From: an uncultured Sulfitobacter sp.
GTDB lineage: Bacteria; Pseudomonadota; Alphaproteobacteria; Rhodobacterales; Rhodobacteraceae
Length of the DNA: 64,000 bases
NCBI RefSeq assembly: GCF_947497275.1
Contig: NZ_CANMFS010000004.1
Coordinates: forward strand, 62,001 to 126,000
Direction: 5' to 3'
Shown: positions 1-11,620 of the stretch, one piece after another
How positions within the stretch are numbered: position 1 is the first letter of the stretch
How the letters are laid out: each line of letters starts with the position of its first letter
Notes under the pieces: model-generated
What the model saw: only the letters and a program-made list of their open reading frames with translations
What the model was told of the DNA's origin: nothing
The model's database searches: none
Made by a program: the position numbers and the translations under genes

Positions 1-568
1 CCTGTAATCCGCAGGCATAGGCCGGATAGCGAATGGACCCGCCGATGTCGGTGCCATGCCCTACAGCCCCGATGCCAGCCGCAGTCGCCGCTGCGGCACC
101 TCCCGACGAGCCACCGGGCGTGATGTTCGGATTATGGGGGTTTCGCGTGTGCCCGTGGAGCGAATTGCGCGTAAACCAACGCAGCGAAAACGCAGGCGTG
201 TTTGTCCGTCCGATGATGATCGCACCGGCGCGGCGCAGGTTGGCCACAACTGGATTGTCCTCGGTCGCGACAAGATCCTTCTGGATGCGCAGGCCATTCG
301 TCGTTGCAAATCCTTGCTGATCGACGTTTTCCTTCGTCGTGACCGGAACACCCGCCAGCGGTCCGGGGTCTTCTCCTTTCGCGATGGCGTCATCTACTGC
401 ATCGGCGGCCCGCAGCGCGGCCGCGTCGTCGCGCGCCACGACCGCGTTGATTGCGGGATTAACCGCATCCATTCGGTCAAGCGCGGCCTGCGTCACGTCG
501 CGCGCACTTACCTCTCCGTTGCGGATCAATTCGACCGTTTGTGTCGCTGTGCGTGCCCAAAGCTCCAT
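1..568 (-). CDS. Amidase signature family protein (C-terminus cut off by window edge)
   Basis: Minus-strand reading from ATG at 568 gives MELWARTATQTVELIRNGEVSARDVTQAALDRMDAVNPAINAVV...GPLAGVPVTTKENVD...GGSSGGAAAATAAGIGALGHGTDIGGSIRYPA; amidase Ser-Ser-Lys motifs. No stop before window edge. Confidence 0.9.
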   Translation of the reverse strand, partial: MELWARTATQTVELIRNGEVSARDVTQAALDRMDAVNPAINAVVARDDAAALRAADAVDDAIAKGEDPGPLAGVPVTTKENVDQQGFATTNGLRIQKDLVATEDNPVVANLRRAGAIIIGRTNTPAFSLRWFTRNSLHGHTRNPHNPNITPGGSSGGAAAATAAGIGAVGHGTDIGGSIRYPAYACGLQ

Positions 569-709
569 CTTCAATTCTCCCTTCGCTTTCCTGCCAGCGT
601 TGCACAGCACCCGCAGCACAGCAATTGCCCGATCCGGTAATCTCCTGTGCGATGTGTAGAATACCCCTAACCGTTCACATTACCATACTCTGGCAAAGCG
701 AGACCGCAG

Positions 710-1257
710 ATGACGAAGACGATTGTGAACAGCTGGAACGAATGCGATCCCCTGAGACATGTAATTGTGGGTCGTGCCTCATGCGCTTGCGATCTGGTTG
801 TGCAGCACGGCTTTACGACCAACCTGAAGAGCTTCGAGTGGTTGCACCGCCGTTTCCTGGATCACCGGGTACACATCGTCAACTTTCCCGGTGATCCTCA
901 TCCTATTTACATCGACGCGACGTTCATGCCGCTGCGTCCGGGTCTGATCCTCAACAATCTGCAACGGCGCCTGCCGAAAGACCAGCGTAAGATGTTCGAA
1001 CAGAATGACTGGCAGATCGTCGATGTGGCGCACCCGACCCACGATACACCGCCCCCACCCTGTGCTATTCCTCGACATGGCCGTCGATGAACGTGCCGGT
1101 GCTGGGCCCGGAAACGGTCTGCGTCGAAAAATCAGAGGTGTATCAAGTCAAGCAGATGGACAAGCTGGGCATGGACGTCGTCGAAGTGAAACTACGCGAC
1201 GCCTTCGGCGGTGGGTTGCACTTCTTCACGGCAGATCTTTACCGCGCCGGCGGACGT
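710..1257 (+). pseudogene. Degenerate glycine/inosamine-type amidinotransferase remnant
   Basis: N-term TKTIVNSWNECDPLRHVIVGRA joined to VHIVNFPGDPHPIYIDATFMPLRPGLILNN..., then a frame change near 1050-1060 into LCYSSTWPSMNVPVLGPETVCVEKSEVYQVKQMDKLGMDVVEVKLRDAFGGGLHFFTADLYRAG; about half of an AGAT-like protein is missing. Confidence 0.85.
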
Positions 1258-1342
1258 GTTGACTATTACGCCAACTGCCATGATTTGCCGGGTGGTGTAA
1301 TACCGCGCTGGCAGGCGCAGCCGTTAATCCGACTATTTCGCC

Positions 1343-1570
1343 TCAGACCGGCACGTTGTCGAACAGGTCGTCGTCGTCATTCTCCACGGCGTCCCACTGG
1401 TGCGGCGCGCTGCGGCTGGCGGGTGCGTCCCGCTCCGACAACGAACGCGTGATCCGGCCGATCCTCTCGCACAGCGCCTGACGCTCATGCGGTCCGGCAG
1501 ATGCTGCGAGCCTGTGAAGTTTGTTCATCTGTTGCGCGAGTTCTCGATGTTCCAAAAGTATACCCCCCGT
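1343..1570 (-). CDS. Hypothetical small protein (C-terminal part of the 147-aa ORF; start uncertain)
   Basis: Helical, acidic-tailed sequence ...[71 protein letters not shown]; the upstream part of the ORF looks non-coding. Confidence 0.35.
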   Translation of the reverse strand, partial: TGGILLEHRELAQQMNKLHRLAASAGPHERQALCERIGRITRSLSERDAPASRSAPHQWDAVENDDDDLFDNVPV

Positions 1571-1797
1571 TAGTACCTGTTCCGAAGGATAACACAGTTT
1601 CGATTCTTCGCGACATGGTTGTAAATGAAGCGTTCGGATCGGCGATTTGCCGCCCTTCCCATCACACTGGATCTGATGTATGGGCCAAGGATCTGAAAGC
1701 CGGCGCCCGGACCTCAGCGCCGACAAAAAGAAGATACCGGGGTCAGAGGGAATACGCCCTCTATGCAAAGGCCAATGGGCCAACACAGGAAACGATG

Positions 1798-3930
<2,133 letters not shown>

Positions 3931-3954
3931 CCCTTCGACATCTTGAAACGGTTG

Positions 3955-3983
3955 GGCCCCCGCGGAAACGCGGGGGCCTTTTT
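3955..3983 (+). terminator. Rho-independent terminator of pnp
   Basis: GGCCCCCGCG-GAAA-CGCGGGGGCC followed by TTTTT; perfect 10-bp stem with a GNRA loop. Confidence 0.95.
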
Positions 3984-4096
3984 CGTGTTCTATGCATTGC
4001 CGTTCGCGCCGCATCCGGAAAACGGACTCACAGTTATGCAACTTTTTCGGTAGTTTAGACGTTGATCCAAGAATCGCTACATCCGGAGACACTGCC

Positions 4097-4657
4097 ATGT
4101 CGTTACTCGACCGCCGAAGCCTGATGATTTCAGGCGCCGCAGCATTTTTCGCTGGCCCCGCTTTCGCGGCAAGTCAGCCATATCAGGTCCCAGAAAGGTT
4201 CCGCCCGCGTATTGTCGACATCAGGGCCTCTTTTCAACCCAACGAAATTCATGTCGATCCGGGCCAGTTCGCACTTTACTGGACACTTCCGGACAACAAG
4301 GCCATTCGATATGCCGTTGGGATCGGTTCTGAGGGTCGGTATCAGTCGGGAACTTTCCGGGTCCGGCGCAAGGCAGAATGGCCCAGCTGGACACCGACCA
4401 AGGCGATGATCCGCCGCGAACCAAACCTGTATGCGCAACATGCGAATGGGATGGCGGGTGGAGGACGCAATCCTCTCGGAGCGCGCGCGCTTTATCTGTA
4501 TTCCGGCAACCGCGACAGCCTGCTGCGGATTCACGGAACGCCCAATCCGCAAAGCGTCGGTACTCGGGTATCAAATGGATGTGTGCGCATGGTAAACGAA
4601 CATGTCGTCGACCTTTACAACCGCGTACCGAACGGCACACGGGTCGTCCTGCATTAA
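4097..4657 (+). CDS. L,D-transpeptidase (YkuD/ErfK family), secreted
   Basis: Signal peptide MSLLDRRSLMISGAAAFFAGPAFA; LRIHGTPNPQSVG and SNGCVRM catalytic motif. Confidence 0.92.
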   Translation: MSLLDRRSLMISGAAAFFAGPAFAASQPYQVPERFRPRIVDIRASFQPNEIHVDPGQFALYWTLPDNKAIRYAVGIGSEGRYQSGTFRVRRKAEWPSWTPTKAMIRREPNLYAQHANGMAGGGRNPLGARALYLYSGNRDSLLRIHGTPNPQSVGTRVSNGCVRMVNEHVVDLYNRVPNGTRVVLH

Positions 4658-4710
4658 TAACACTCTACAAGGCCGCTACCGGGATCCAATGGTTCAAAGC
4701 GGCGAAGGTT

Positions 4711-4750
4711 AAAAGCCGGCGCTGCTGTAGGCAGGGCCGGCTTTCGTTTT
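4711..4750. terminator. Putative bidirectional terminator between L,D-transpeptidase and peroxiredoxin genes
   Basis: AAAAGCCGGC...GGCCGGCTTTCGTTTT inverted repeat between convergent genes. Confidence 0.65.
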
Positions 4751-4773
4751 GCATAGACCACGGAATTGCGCGG

Positions 4774-5427
4774 TCAGTCTGGGAGCTGCGCCGTGCGCAA
4801 GTACGGCAATACAGTTTTATAATCGCCGAATTTCGACTTGGCATCCGCATCGGAAACGGAGGTCGGAATAATGACGTCATCACCGACGTTCCAGTTCGCA
4901 GGCGTCGCCACACCCTTTCCGTTCGCTGTCTGCAATCCGTCAAGCGCGCGCAGCACCTCGGCAAAGTTGCGCCCTACGTTCATCGGGTAGACCATCGAAA
5001 GCTTGAGCTGCTTGTCCGGTCCTATGATGAAAACGGCACGCACCGTAGCGGAATCGTTCGGGGTGCGGCCGTCGGGCAGGTACGCCTCGGCCGGCAGCAT
5101 ATCGAAGGCTTTGGACACCTTGAGATCCTCATCGGCGATGATTGGAAACCCCGCCTTTGCATTGGCGACGCTTTCGATGTCGTTCTTCCACTTCTTGTGC
5201 TCTTCGGCACTGTCGACGGAAATACCCATAACCTTGGTTCCGCGCTTTTCCCACTCATCCGAAAGCTGTGCGACGGCGCCGAATTCGGTCGTGCAGACGG
5301 GGGTAAAGTCTTTCGGATGCGAGAACAGGATAGCCCAGCTATCACCGATCCAGTCATGCAGGCTCAACTCGCCCTGATCGGTGTTGACGGTCAGATCAGG
5401 GATCGTATCGTTAATTCGCAAAGCCAT
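4774..5427 (-). CDS. Peroxiredoxin (1-Cys/Prx6 type)
   Basis: MALRINDTIPDLTVNTDQGELSLHDWIGDSWAILFSHPKDFTPVCTTEFG...; peroxidatic PVCTTE motif. Confidence 0.93.
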   Translation of the reverse strand: MALRINDTIPDLTVNTDQGELSLHDWIGDSWAILFSHPKDFTPVCTTEFGAVAQLSDEWEKRGTKVMGISVDSAEEHKKWKNDIESVANAKAGFPIIADEDLKVSKAFDMLPAEAYLPDGRTPNDSATVRAVFIIGPDKQLKLSMVYPMNVGRNFAEVLRALDGLQTANGKGVATPANWNVGDDVIIPTSVSDADAKSKFGDYKTVLPYLRTAQLPD

Positions 5428-5552
5428 TTTGGTCTCCTTCGTTGATGCAACGTCAGTTACATATACATGCATACCCCCGAATACATCCCCCACCTTGCGG
5501 CAGCCACGGCACAATGACAAAGTGACGCAAATCTCAAACAAGGAGCATCACC

Positions 5553-6980
5553 ATGCTGGAGAAACGAGAGTTCTATATCAACGGTGAATGGGTCGCGCCC
5601 GCCACCGCAAATGATTTTGCCGTGATCGACCCGTCCACCGAAGAGCAGTGTGCGGTGATCTCGCTGGGGGGGCAAGCGGATACAGATGCCGCCGTCGCCG
5701 CAGCGCGCGCCGCGTTCGACGATTGGTCGCAGACTCCGAAAGAAGAGCGCGCCGCGCTGATCCGCAAACTTGCCGAGATCTACGAGGCCCGCAAAGAGGA
5801 AATGGCGCAGGCGATGTCCATGGAAATGGGTGCGCCGATCAACCTGAGCCGCTCTTCGCAGGTCGGTGCGGGCAGCTGGCATATCCAGGGCTTTCTTAAA
5901 ACATTCGAGGATTTCTCGTTCGAACGTGATTTCACCGCGACAGAGAAAACACTTCTTGAGCCCATTGGTGTCTGTGCCCTGATCACGCCGTGGAACTGGC
6001 CTATGAACCAGATCATGCTCAAGGCGATCCCTGCAATGGCCACGGGCTGTACGATGGTTCTGAAACCCTCCGAAATCGCGCCCCTGTCCGGTTTGCTTTT
6101 CGCGGAATTCGTGCATGAGGCAGGTTTTCCAAAAGGCGTTTTCAACCTTGTGAACGGCGACGGATCGGGCGTCGGCAGTCAGTTGAGCGCGCATCCCGAT
6201 GTGGATATGGTCAGCTTTACCGGCTCGACCCGTGCGGGTATTGCGATCTCCAAGGCGGCGGCGGATACGCTCAAGCGGGTCAGCCTCGAATTGGGCGGCA
6301 AGGGTGCGAACATCATCTTTGAAGACGCCGACGAGAAAGCAGCCAAGCGCGGCGCGATGCATTGCTTCAACAACTCCGGACAATCGTGCAACGCACCCAC
6401 CCGGATGCTGGTACACAAGTCGCGCTATGACGATGCTGTGGCGACAGCAACCGAAGTGGCCGAAAACACCCGTGTCGGACCCGCCTCCGATGACGGTCGC
6501 CACATCGGCCCCGTCGTGTCCGAAGCGCAGTTCGACAAAATCCAGGGCCTGATCGAAAAAGGCATGGAAGAGGCGCGGATGACCGCAGGTGGCCTTGGCC
6601 GCCCGGACGGGTTGAACCGCGGCTATTTCGTCAAACCGACGGTTTTCGCAGACGTGACAAACGACATGGCGATCGCACAGACCGAGGTGTTTGGTCCGGT
6701 CCTGTCGATCATCCCCTTCGACACCGAAGAAGAAGCCATCGCGATTGCGAACGACACGCCTTACGGCCTGACCAATTACGTCCAGACCCAAGACGATGAA
6801 AAACGCCGCCGCGTGGCACGGCGGTTGCGCTCGGGCATGGTAGAAACCAACGGCAAAGGGTTTGCACAAGGCTCGCCATTCGGAGGCTACAAGCAGTCGG
6901 GTAATGGCCGCGAGGGCGGTGTCTATGGGCTGGAAGAGTTCCTCGAAGTCAAAGCCGTGTCCGGTTGGGCTGCCGAATAA
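5553..6980 (+). CDS. Aldehyde dehydrogenase family protein
   Basis: TPWNWPMNQ, FTGSTRAG, LELGGKGANIIFEDAD, NNSGQSCNAPTRM, EVFGPVLSI motifs. Confidence 0.96.
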   Translation: MLEKREFYINGEWVAPATANDFAVIDPSTEEQCAVISLGGQADTDAAVAAARAAFDDWSQTPKEERAALIRKLAEIYEARKEEMAQAMSMEMGAPINLSRSSQVGAGSWHIQGFLKTFEDFSFERDFTATEKTLLEPIGVCALITPWNWPMNQIMLKAIPAMATGCTMVLKPSEIAPLSGLLFAEFVHEAGFPKGVFNLVNGDGSGVGSQLSAHPDVDMVSFTGSTRAGIAISKAAADTLKRVSLELGGKGANIIFEDADEKAAKRGAMHCFNNSGQSCNAPTRMLVHKSRYDDAVATATEVAENTRVGPASDDGRHIGPVVSEAQFDKIQGLIEKGMEEARMTAGGLGRPDGLNRGYFVKPTVFADVTNDMAIAQTEVFGPVLSIIPFDTEEEAIAIANDTPYGLTNYVQTQDDEKRRRVARRLRSGMVETNGKGFAQGSPFGGYKQSGNGREGGVYGLEEFLEVKAVSGWAAE

Positions 6981-7000
6981 CTTTGCTAACGGTGCTAACG

Positions 7001-7029
7001 GGGGGCTGCTTTGGGGCGGCCCCCTTTTT
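7001..7029 (+). terminator. Rho-independent terminator of aldehyde dehydrogenase gene
   Basis: GGGGGCTGC...GCGGCCCCC followed by TTTTT. Confidence 0.9.
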
Positions 7030-7044
7030 CATGCGCAGGCGGTC

Positions 7045-7692
7045 TCAGAACGGTGCGGCACTGCGCACCTTGGTCGAACGGCCGCCTTCGGGGTGATTGA
7101 AACGCAACTCTTCGGAATGCAGCATGAGGCGCGGAAATTCGCGCGCCGGACCGGTGGCGTAGAAAGGATCACCCAAGATCGGGTGGCCGAGACTCAGCAT
7201 ATGGACCCGCAATTGGTGGCTGCGCCCGGTGTGAGGGGTCAGGCGAACGCGCGCAGTATCGCCTTCGTTCTTGATCACCCGCCAATCGGTTTGCGCCGGT
7301 TTGCCCGTCTTTTGACATACCATCTGCAACGGGCGGTTCGGCCAATCCACGATAAGGGGCAGATCGACGATGCCGGTCTTCGCCGCCGGCACACCCCAGA
7401 CACGCGCCACATATGTCTTCTTGGTCATGCGTTTTTCGAACTGTAGGCCCAGGTGCCGTTGCGCGTAGGGCGTGAGCGCGAAGATCATCACGCCGGATGT
7501 GTCCCGGTCCAGCCGGTGCACCAACAGCGCGTCGGGGAACGCGGCCTGCACCCGCGCCAGCAGACAATCGGCCAGATGGGGCCCCTTGCCGGGGACCGAC
7601 AGCAAACCGGCGGGCTTGTCCACCAGCAGAACCTGCGTGTCTTCGTGCAGGATCACCAGAGGGTCCTGCGGCGGCGTATACGTTGCGTCCAT
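7045..7692 (-). CDS. RluA-family pseudouridine synthase
   Basis: LLVDKPAGLLSVPGKG, VHRLDRDTSGVMIFA, LTPHTGRSHQLRVHM motifs; likely start MDATYTPPQ. Confidence 0.93.
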   Translation of the reverse strand: MDATYTPPQDPLVILHEDTQVLLVDKPAGLLSVPGKGPHLADCLLARVQAAFPDALLVHRLDRDTSGVMIFALTPYAQRHLGLQFEKRMTKKTYVARVWGVPAAKTGIVDLPLIVDWPNRPLQMVCQKTGKPAQTDWRVIKNEGDTARVRLTPHTGRSHQLRVHMLSLGHPILGDPFYATGPAREFPRLMLHSEELRFNHPEGGRSTKVRSAAPF

Positions 7693-7772
7693 GCGCGTCT
7701 CAGTCCCATTTGTACGGTAGGTTTTCAACCCATCCTGTGACACGCTTGGCAAACAGCAGGAGGAGAGCGCGC

Positions 7773-8183
7773 ATGCATCCGACAATACAGAAATTTCACG
7801 ATTCCGTTCTGGCCAATGAGCACGACAGCGTTGGCGCGCTGATGGCAGAGAATATACGCTTTCAGCCGCCGACCTATTGGGCCACTTGGAACGGGCGCGA
7901 TGCCGTCGCGGCGGTTCTTGGTCATGTGAACGAGGTTTTTACCGACTTCGAGTATCGGCGCGTGATGGGCGAGGGTCGCGATTGGGCGCTTGAGTTTCAG
8001 TGCAAGGTGGACGGGCTGGACTGTGTCGGCGTCGATCTGATGACGCTGGACGATGACGGGCTGATCGCTGCGATGGAAGTGGTGATGCGCCCATACAAAA
8101 CCATCGGCGCGCTGCGCGCCGCGATGAATGAACGCGTCGCCAAGGACCCGTCATTCCTCAAGCATAAGAGCGCGCTAAGCTAG
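7773..8183 (+). CDS. SnoaL/NTF2-like nuclear transport factor 2 family protein
   Basis: MHPTIQKFHDSVLANEHDSVGALMAENIRFQPPTYWATWNGRDAVAAVLGHVNEVFTDFEY; GGAGG upstream of ATG. Confidence 0.75.
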   Translation: MHPTIQKFHDSVLANEHDSVGALMAENIRFQPPTYWATWNGRDAVAAVLGHVNEVFTDFEYRRVMGEGRDWALEFQCKVDGLDCVGVDLMTLDDDGLIAAMEVVMRPYKTIGALRAAMNERVAKDPSFLKHKSALS

Positions 8184-9095
8184 GCGGGCCGTGCGCATCT
8201 GCCGGACCATCGACGTGGTATAGATCACCAGCGCCAACCAGATCAGCGGGAACGCGATCATGCGGGCGCGGCCGAACGGCTCGCCGAATATGAACACGGC
8301 GGTGAGAAAAATCATCGTCGGCGCAATGTACTGCAACACGCCGATCGTCGAGAGCCGCAACAGCTTGGCCCCGTTGGCGTAGAACAACAGCGGCACCGCA
8401 GTAACGATCCCGCACCCGACCAAAAGCCATGTATCGCGCGCGCTTCCGACTGCGAAATGCGCACCACCAACCGTCGCAAGGTAAGCGGTATAGCCCAGCG
8501 CAGGCAGAAGAAGGATCAACACTTCCAGCAGGAAGCCCTGGTTAGGGCCGATGGGCAGGCTTTTCTTGGCAAGCGCATAAAAGCCCCAGCTGAGCATCAG
8601 GCCAAAGGCCGCCCACGGCGTTCTATCGGTATCGAACACAAGCACAAGAACAGCCACGCCCGCGATGCCCACAGCGATCATTTGCGCGCGGCTCAAACGC
8701 TCGCCCAACAGCACAGCAGCCAGAAATACGCTGAACAGCGGGTTGATGTAGTATCCTATGGCGGCATCCAGCGCGTGCCCCGATGCGATGGCATACACGT
8801 AGATACCCCAATTGACCGATATCAGCGCGGCCGTGACGCAGCCCATGATCATCATGCGCGGGTTGCGCAGTGCGTCGCGCAGATCCTGTGTCCGCTTGAG
8901 CGATATAAGCACCAGCGCCGCCACCGGCACCGACCAGATGATCCGGTGTGCCACTACTTCGGCAGCGGGTATGTGGCTCAACATTTTCATGTAAAGCGGC
9001 AGGAACCCCCACATGAAATAGGCGCCTGTCGCAAAGAAAAGCCCACGCGGCGTGTCCTGATCCTGTGTCGGCAGAGTCGTGTTGGGATTGCGCAT
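8175..9095 (-). CDS. rarD: EamA family transporter RarD
   Basis: GLFFATGAYFMWGFLPLYMKMLSHIPAAEVVAHRIIWSVP...; ten-TM RarD pattern. Confidence 0.92.
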   Translation of the reverse strand: MRNPNTTLPTQDQDTPRGLFFATGAYFMWGFLPLYMKMLSHIPAAEVVAHRIIWSVPVAALVLISLKRTQDLRDALRNPRMMIMGCVTAALISVNWGIYVYAIASGHALDAAIGYYINPLFSVFLAAVLLGERLSRAQMIAVGIAGVAVLVLVFDTDRTPWAAFGLMLSWGFYALAKKSLPIGPNQGFLLEVLILLLPALGYTAYLATVGGAHFAVGSARDTWLLVGCGIVTAVPLLFYANGAKLLRLSTIGVLQYIAPTMIFLTAVFIFGEPFGRARMIAFPLIWLALVIYTTSMVRQMRTARLA

Positions 9096-9164
9096 GTCGA
9101 AAGCTCCTGTCGCGCTCAGGCCTAGGCCAAGTTTGGGCGTTCCGAAAGCACTAGATTGTACCCG

Positions 9165-11609
9165 TTACACCTTCACCCGCTCGGAGGTCGGATCGTACAT
9201 CGGCTTCAATGACGCCTCGGCCCTGACGCGCGTTCCCATCACATCGATCTCGTAGGACGAGCCCAACACGTCCCTTGCAACCTCGCCTCGGCAGGGGACA
9301 TAGCCCAGCCCGATCGCAGCGCCCAGATGGTGCCCGTAGGCACCCGATGACAGGTATCCGACGATCTCCCCGTCGCGGACGATTGGCTCGTTGTGATAAA
9401 GCAACGGCGCGGGGTCGGTCAGCCGGAACTGAACCATCCGTGCGTTCAGTCCCGCCTCTTTCTTGCGGAGCACCGCATCGCGTCCGATAAAGCCGGGTTT
9501 CGCCGTCTTCACGGCGAACCCAAGACCCGCCTCAAGGACGTGATCCTCGGATGTAATGTCATGCCCGAAATGGCGAAAACCCTTTTCGATCCGGCAACTG
9601 TCCATCATGTGCATCCCGCACAGCTTCAGATCAAAGTCTTCTCCGGCCTTCGCAAGCACCTCGAACACATGGGCGCACTGGTCGGCGCTGATATAGATCT
9701 CCCATCCCAGCTCGCCGACATAAGACACGCGGTGCACACGCGCGTGTCCCATGCCGATGTCTATTTCCTGCGCCGTACCAAAGGGATTGACCGCGTTCGA
9801 GAAATTGGCGGGCGACACCGCCTGCATCAGGTCCCGCGCACGCGGCCCCATCACGGCAAGCACCCCTTCGCCCGCCGTCACATCCGTAATAACGACGTTG
9901 AAATCGCCCGCATGGCGGCGCATCCATGTCTCATCCGCCCACCGCGTCGCGGCCGGCGTCACCACCAGATAGGCCTGTTCTGACAGGCGGGTCACGGTCA
10001 CGTCCGCCTCGATCCCGCCGCGCATGTTGAGAAACTGGGTATAGACAATCTTGCCCACCGGGACCGAAAAATCACCGCCGCCCACATAGTTGAGAAACCG
10101 CTCTGAATCGCGTCCTTCGACCCGGATCTTGCCAAAAGACGACATATCGTACATGCCCACGTTCTGCCGTACGGCCCTGTGTTCATCTGCGACGTTGTCA
10201 AAGAAGTTTTGCCGCTGCCAGGAATAGACGTAGTCCGGTTTTTGGCCGTCACGGGCAAACCAGTTAGCGCGCTCCCACCCCGCGATTTCCCCCATCACGG
10301 CGCCCCGTTCCAACAAATGCCGGTGAAACGGGGTGCGCCTGATACCGCGCGCCGTGGCTTTCTGCCGGAACGGGAAGTGATCGGCATAGAGCAGTCCAAG
10401 CGTCTCTTTCGATCGTTCGAAGAGAAAGGTTTTGTTGCCCTGAAACGGCTGCATTCGGCTGATGTCCACATCCCCCAGATCAAAGGGCTTCTGCCCCTCG
10501 TCCATCCACTGCGCCAGGGCCATGCCCGCGCCACCAGCCGACTGGATGCCGATGGAGTTGAACCCTGCCGCGACCCAGACGTTGTCCATCTCGGGCGCGA
10601 GGCCAAGGTGGTAGGCGTCATCGGGCGTGAAGGATTCCGGGCCGTTGAAAAATGTGTGGATGCCCGCCTTCTCCAGCATCGGCATCCGCGCGACGGCGGC
10701 TTCGAGGATCGGTTCGAAATGATCGAAATCCTCCGGCAACTGGTCAAACTCAAAGTCTTTCGGGATTCCGTTCATTGCCCAGGGTTTTGCCAGTGGCTCG
10801 AACGCGCCGAGCAACATCTTGCCCGCATCCTCCTTGTAATAAGCGCATTCATCGGGCACCCGCAGCACCGGCATCTGTGTCAGGCCGGGAATGGCCTCCG
10901 AGACGATGTAGAAATGCTCACACGCGTGGAGTGGCACGTTGACGCCCGCCATACGGCCCACCTCGTGCCCCCACATGCCCGCGCAGTTCACGATCATGTC
11001 GGCGGCGATATGGCCGCTTTCTTCCCCTTGCGCCCAGTCGAGGCCGGTCACTTTGCGTCCCGTTCGGGAAATGCCGGTCACACAGGTCCGCTCAATGATC
11101 TGCGCGCCGCCCTGGCGCGCGCCCTTGGCCAACGCAAGCGCGATGTTCGCCGGGTCGCCCTGCCCGTCCTTCTCAAGATAGACACCACCAGTCACCCCTT
11201 CGATGTTGAGATTCGCGTAGCGGTCTTTGACCTCGGCCGGAGATATCTCTTCGATGTCCACGCCGAATGCGCGCGCCATGGCGGCCTGCCGGAATATCTC
11301 CTCGCGCCGCTCATCCGTCAGCGCGACGGTGATCGACCCGCAGCGTTTGAACCCGGTCGCGACGCCGGTTTCCCCCTCGAGCCGGCCATATAGCTCTTGT
11401 GAATACTTAGCGAGCTTCGTCATGTTCGCAGTGGCGCGCAGCTGTGCGATCAGGCCTGCCGCATGCCATGTGGTGCCTGACGTCAGCTGTTTCCGCTCAA
11501 GCAGCACGACGTCTTTCCATCCCAGATGTGTCAGGTGGTAGGCGACCGAGCTGCCGATGACGCCGCCCCCGATGATGACAACGCGGGCGTGGGAGGGGAC
11601 ATCAGCCAT
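9165..11609 (-). CDS. FAD-dependent oxidoreductase fused to GcvT domain (dimethylglycine/sarcosine dehydrogenase-like)
   Basis: N-term ARVVIIGGGVIGSSVAYHLTHLGWKDVVLLERKQLTSGTTWHAAGL (FAD fold plus TWHAAG His), C-term GcvT aminomethyltransferase domain (GELGWEIYIS..., RIEKGFRHFGHDI). Confidence 0.92.
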   Translation of the reverse strand: MADVPSHARVVIIGGGVIGSSVAYHLTHLGWKDVVLLERKQLTSGTTWHAAGLIAQLRATANMTKLAKYSQELYGRLEGETGVATGFKRCGSITVALTDERREEIFRQAAMARAFGVDIEEISPAEVKDRYANLNIEGVTGGVYLEKDGQGDPANIALALAKGARQGGAQIIERTCVTGISRTGRKVTGLDWAQGEESGHIAADMIVNCAGMWGHEVGRMAGVNVPLHACEHFYIVSEAIPGLTQMPVLRVPDECAYYKEDAGKMLLGAFEPLAKPWAMNGIPKDFEFDQLPEDFDHFEPILEAAVARMPMLEKAGIHTFFNGPESFTPDDAYHLGLAPEMDNVWVAAGFNSIGIQSAGGAGMALAQWMDEGQKPFDLGDVDISRMQPFQGNKTFLFERSKETLGLLYADHFPFRQKATARGIRRTPFHRHLLERGAVMGEIAGWERANWFARDGQKPDYVYSWQRQNFFDNVADEHRAVRQNVGMYDMSSFGKIRVEGRDSERFLNYVGGGDFSVPVGKIVYTQFLNMRGGIEADVTVTRLSEQAYLVVTPAATRWADETWMRRHAGDFNVVITDVTAGEGVLAVMGPRARDLMQAVSPANFSNAVNPFGTAQEIDIGMGHARVHRVSYVGELGWEIYISADQCAHVFEVLAKAGEDFDLKLCGMHMMDSCRIEKGFRHFGHDITSEDHVLEAGLGFAVKTAKPGFIGRDAVLRKKEAGLNARMVQFRLTDPAPLLYHNEPIVRDGEIVGYLSSGAYGHHLGAAIGLGYVPCRGEVARDVLGSSYEIDVMGTRVRAEASLKPMYDPTSERVKV

Positions 11610-11620
11610 GGGTAGATTTC

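Noticed and set aside
5457-6869. 470-aa ORF antisense to aldehyde dehydrogenase
   Set aside because: Mirror ORF of a conserved coding gene; no domain recognised.
6986-7000. Short direct repeat GCTAACGGTGCTAACGG before the aldehyde dehydrogenase terminator
   Set aside because: Only two short copies with no further context.
10179-11393. 404-aa plus-strand ORF opposite the first FAD-GcvT gene
   Set aside because: Antisense artefact; the minus-strand gene has clear family motifs.
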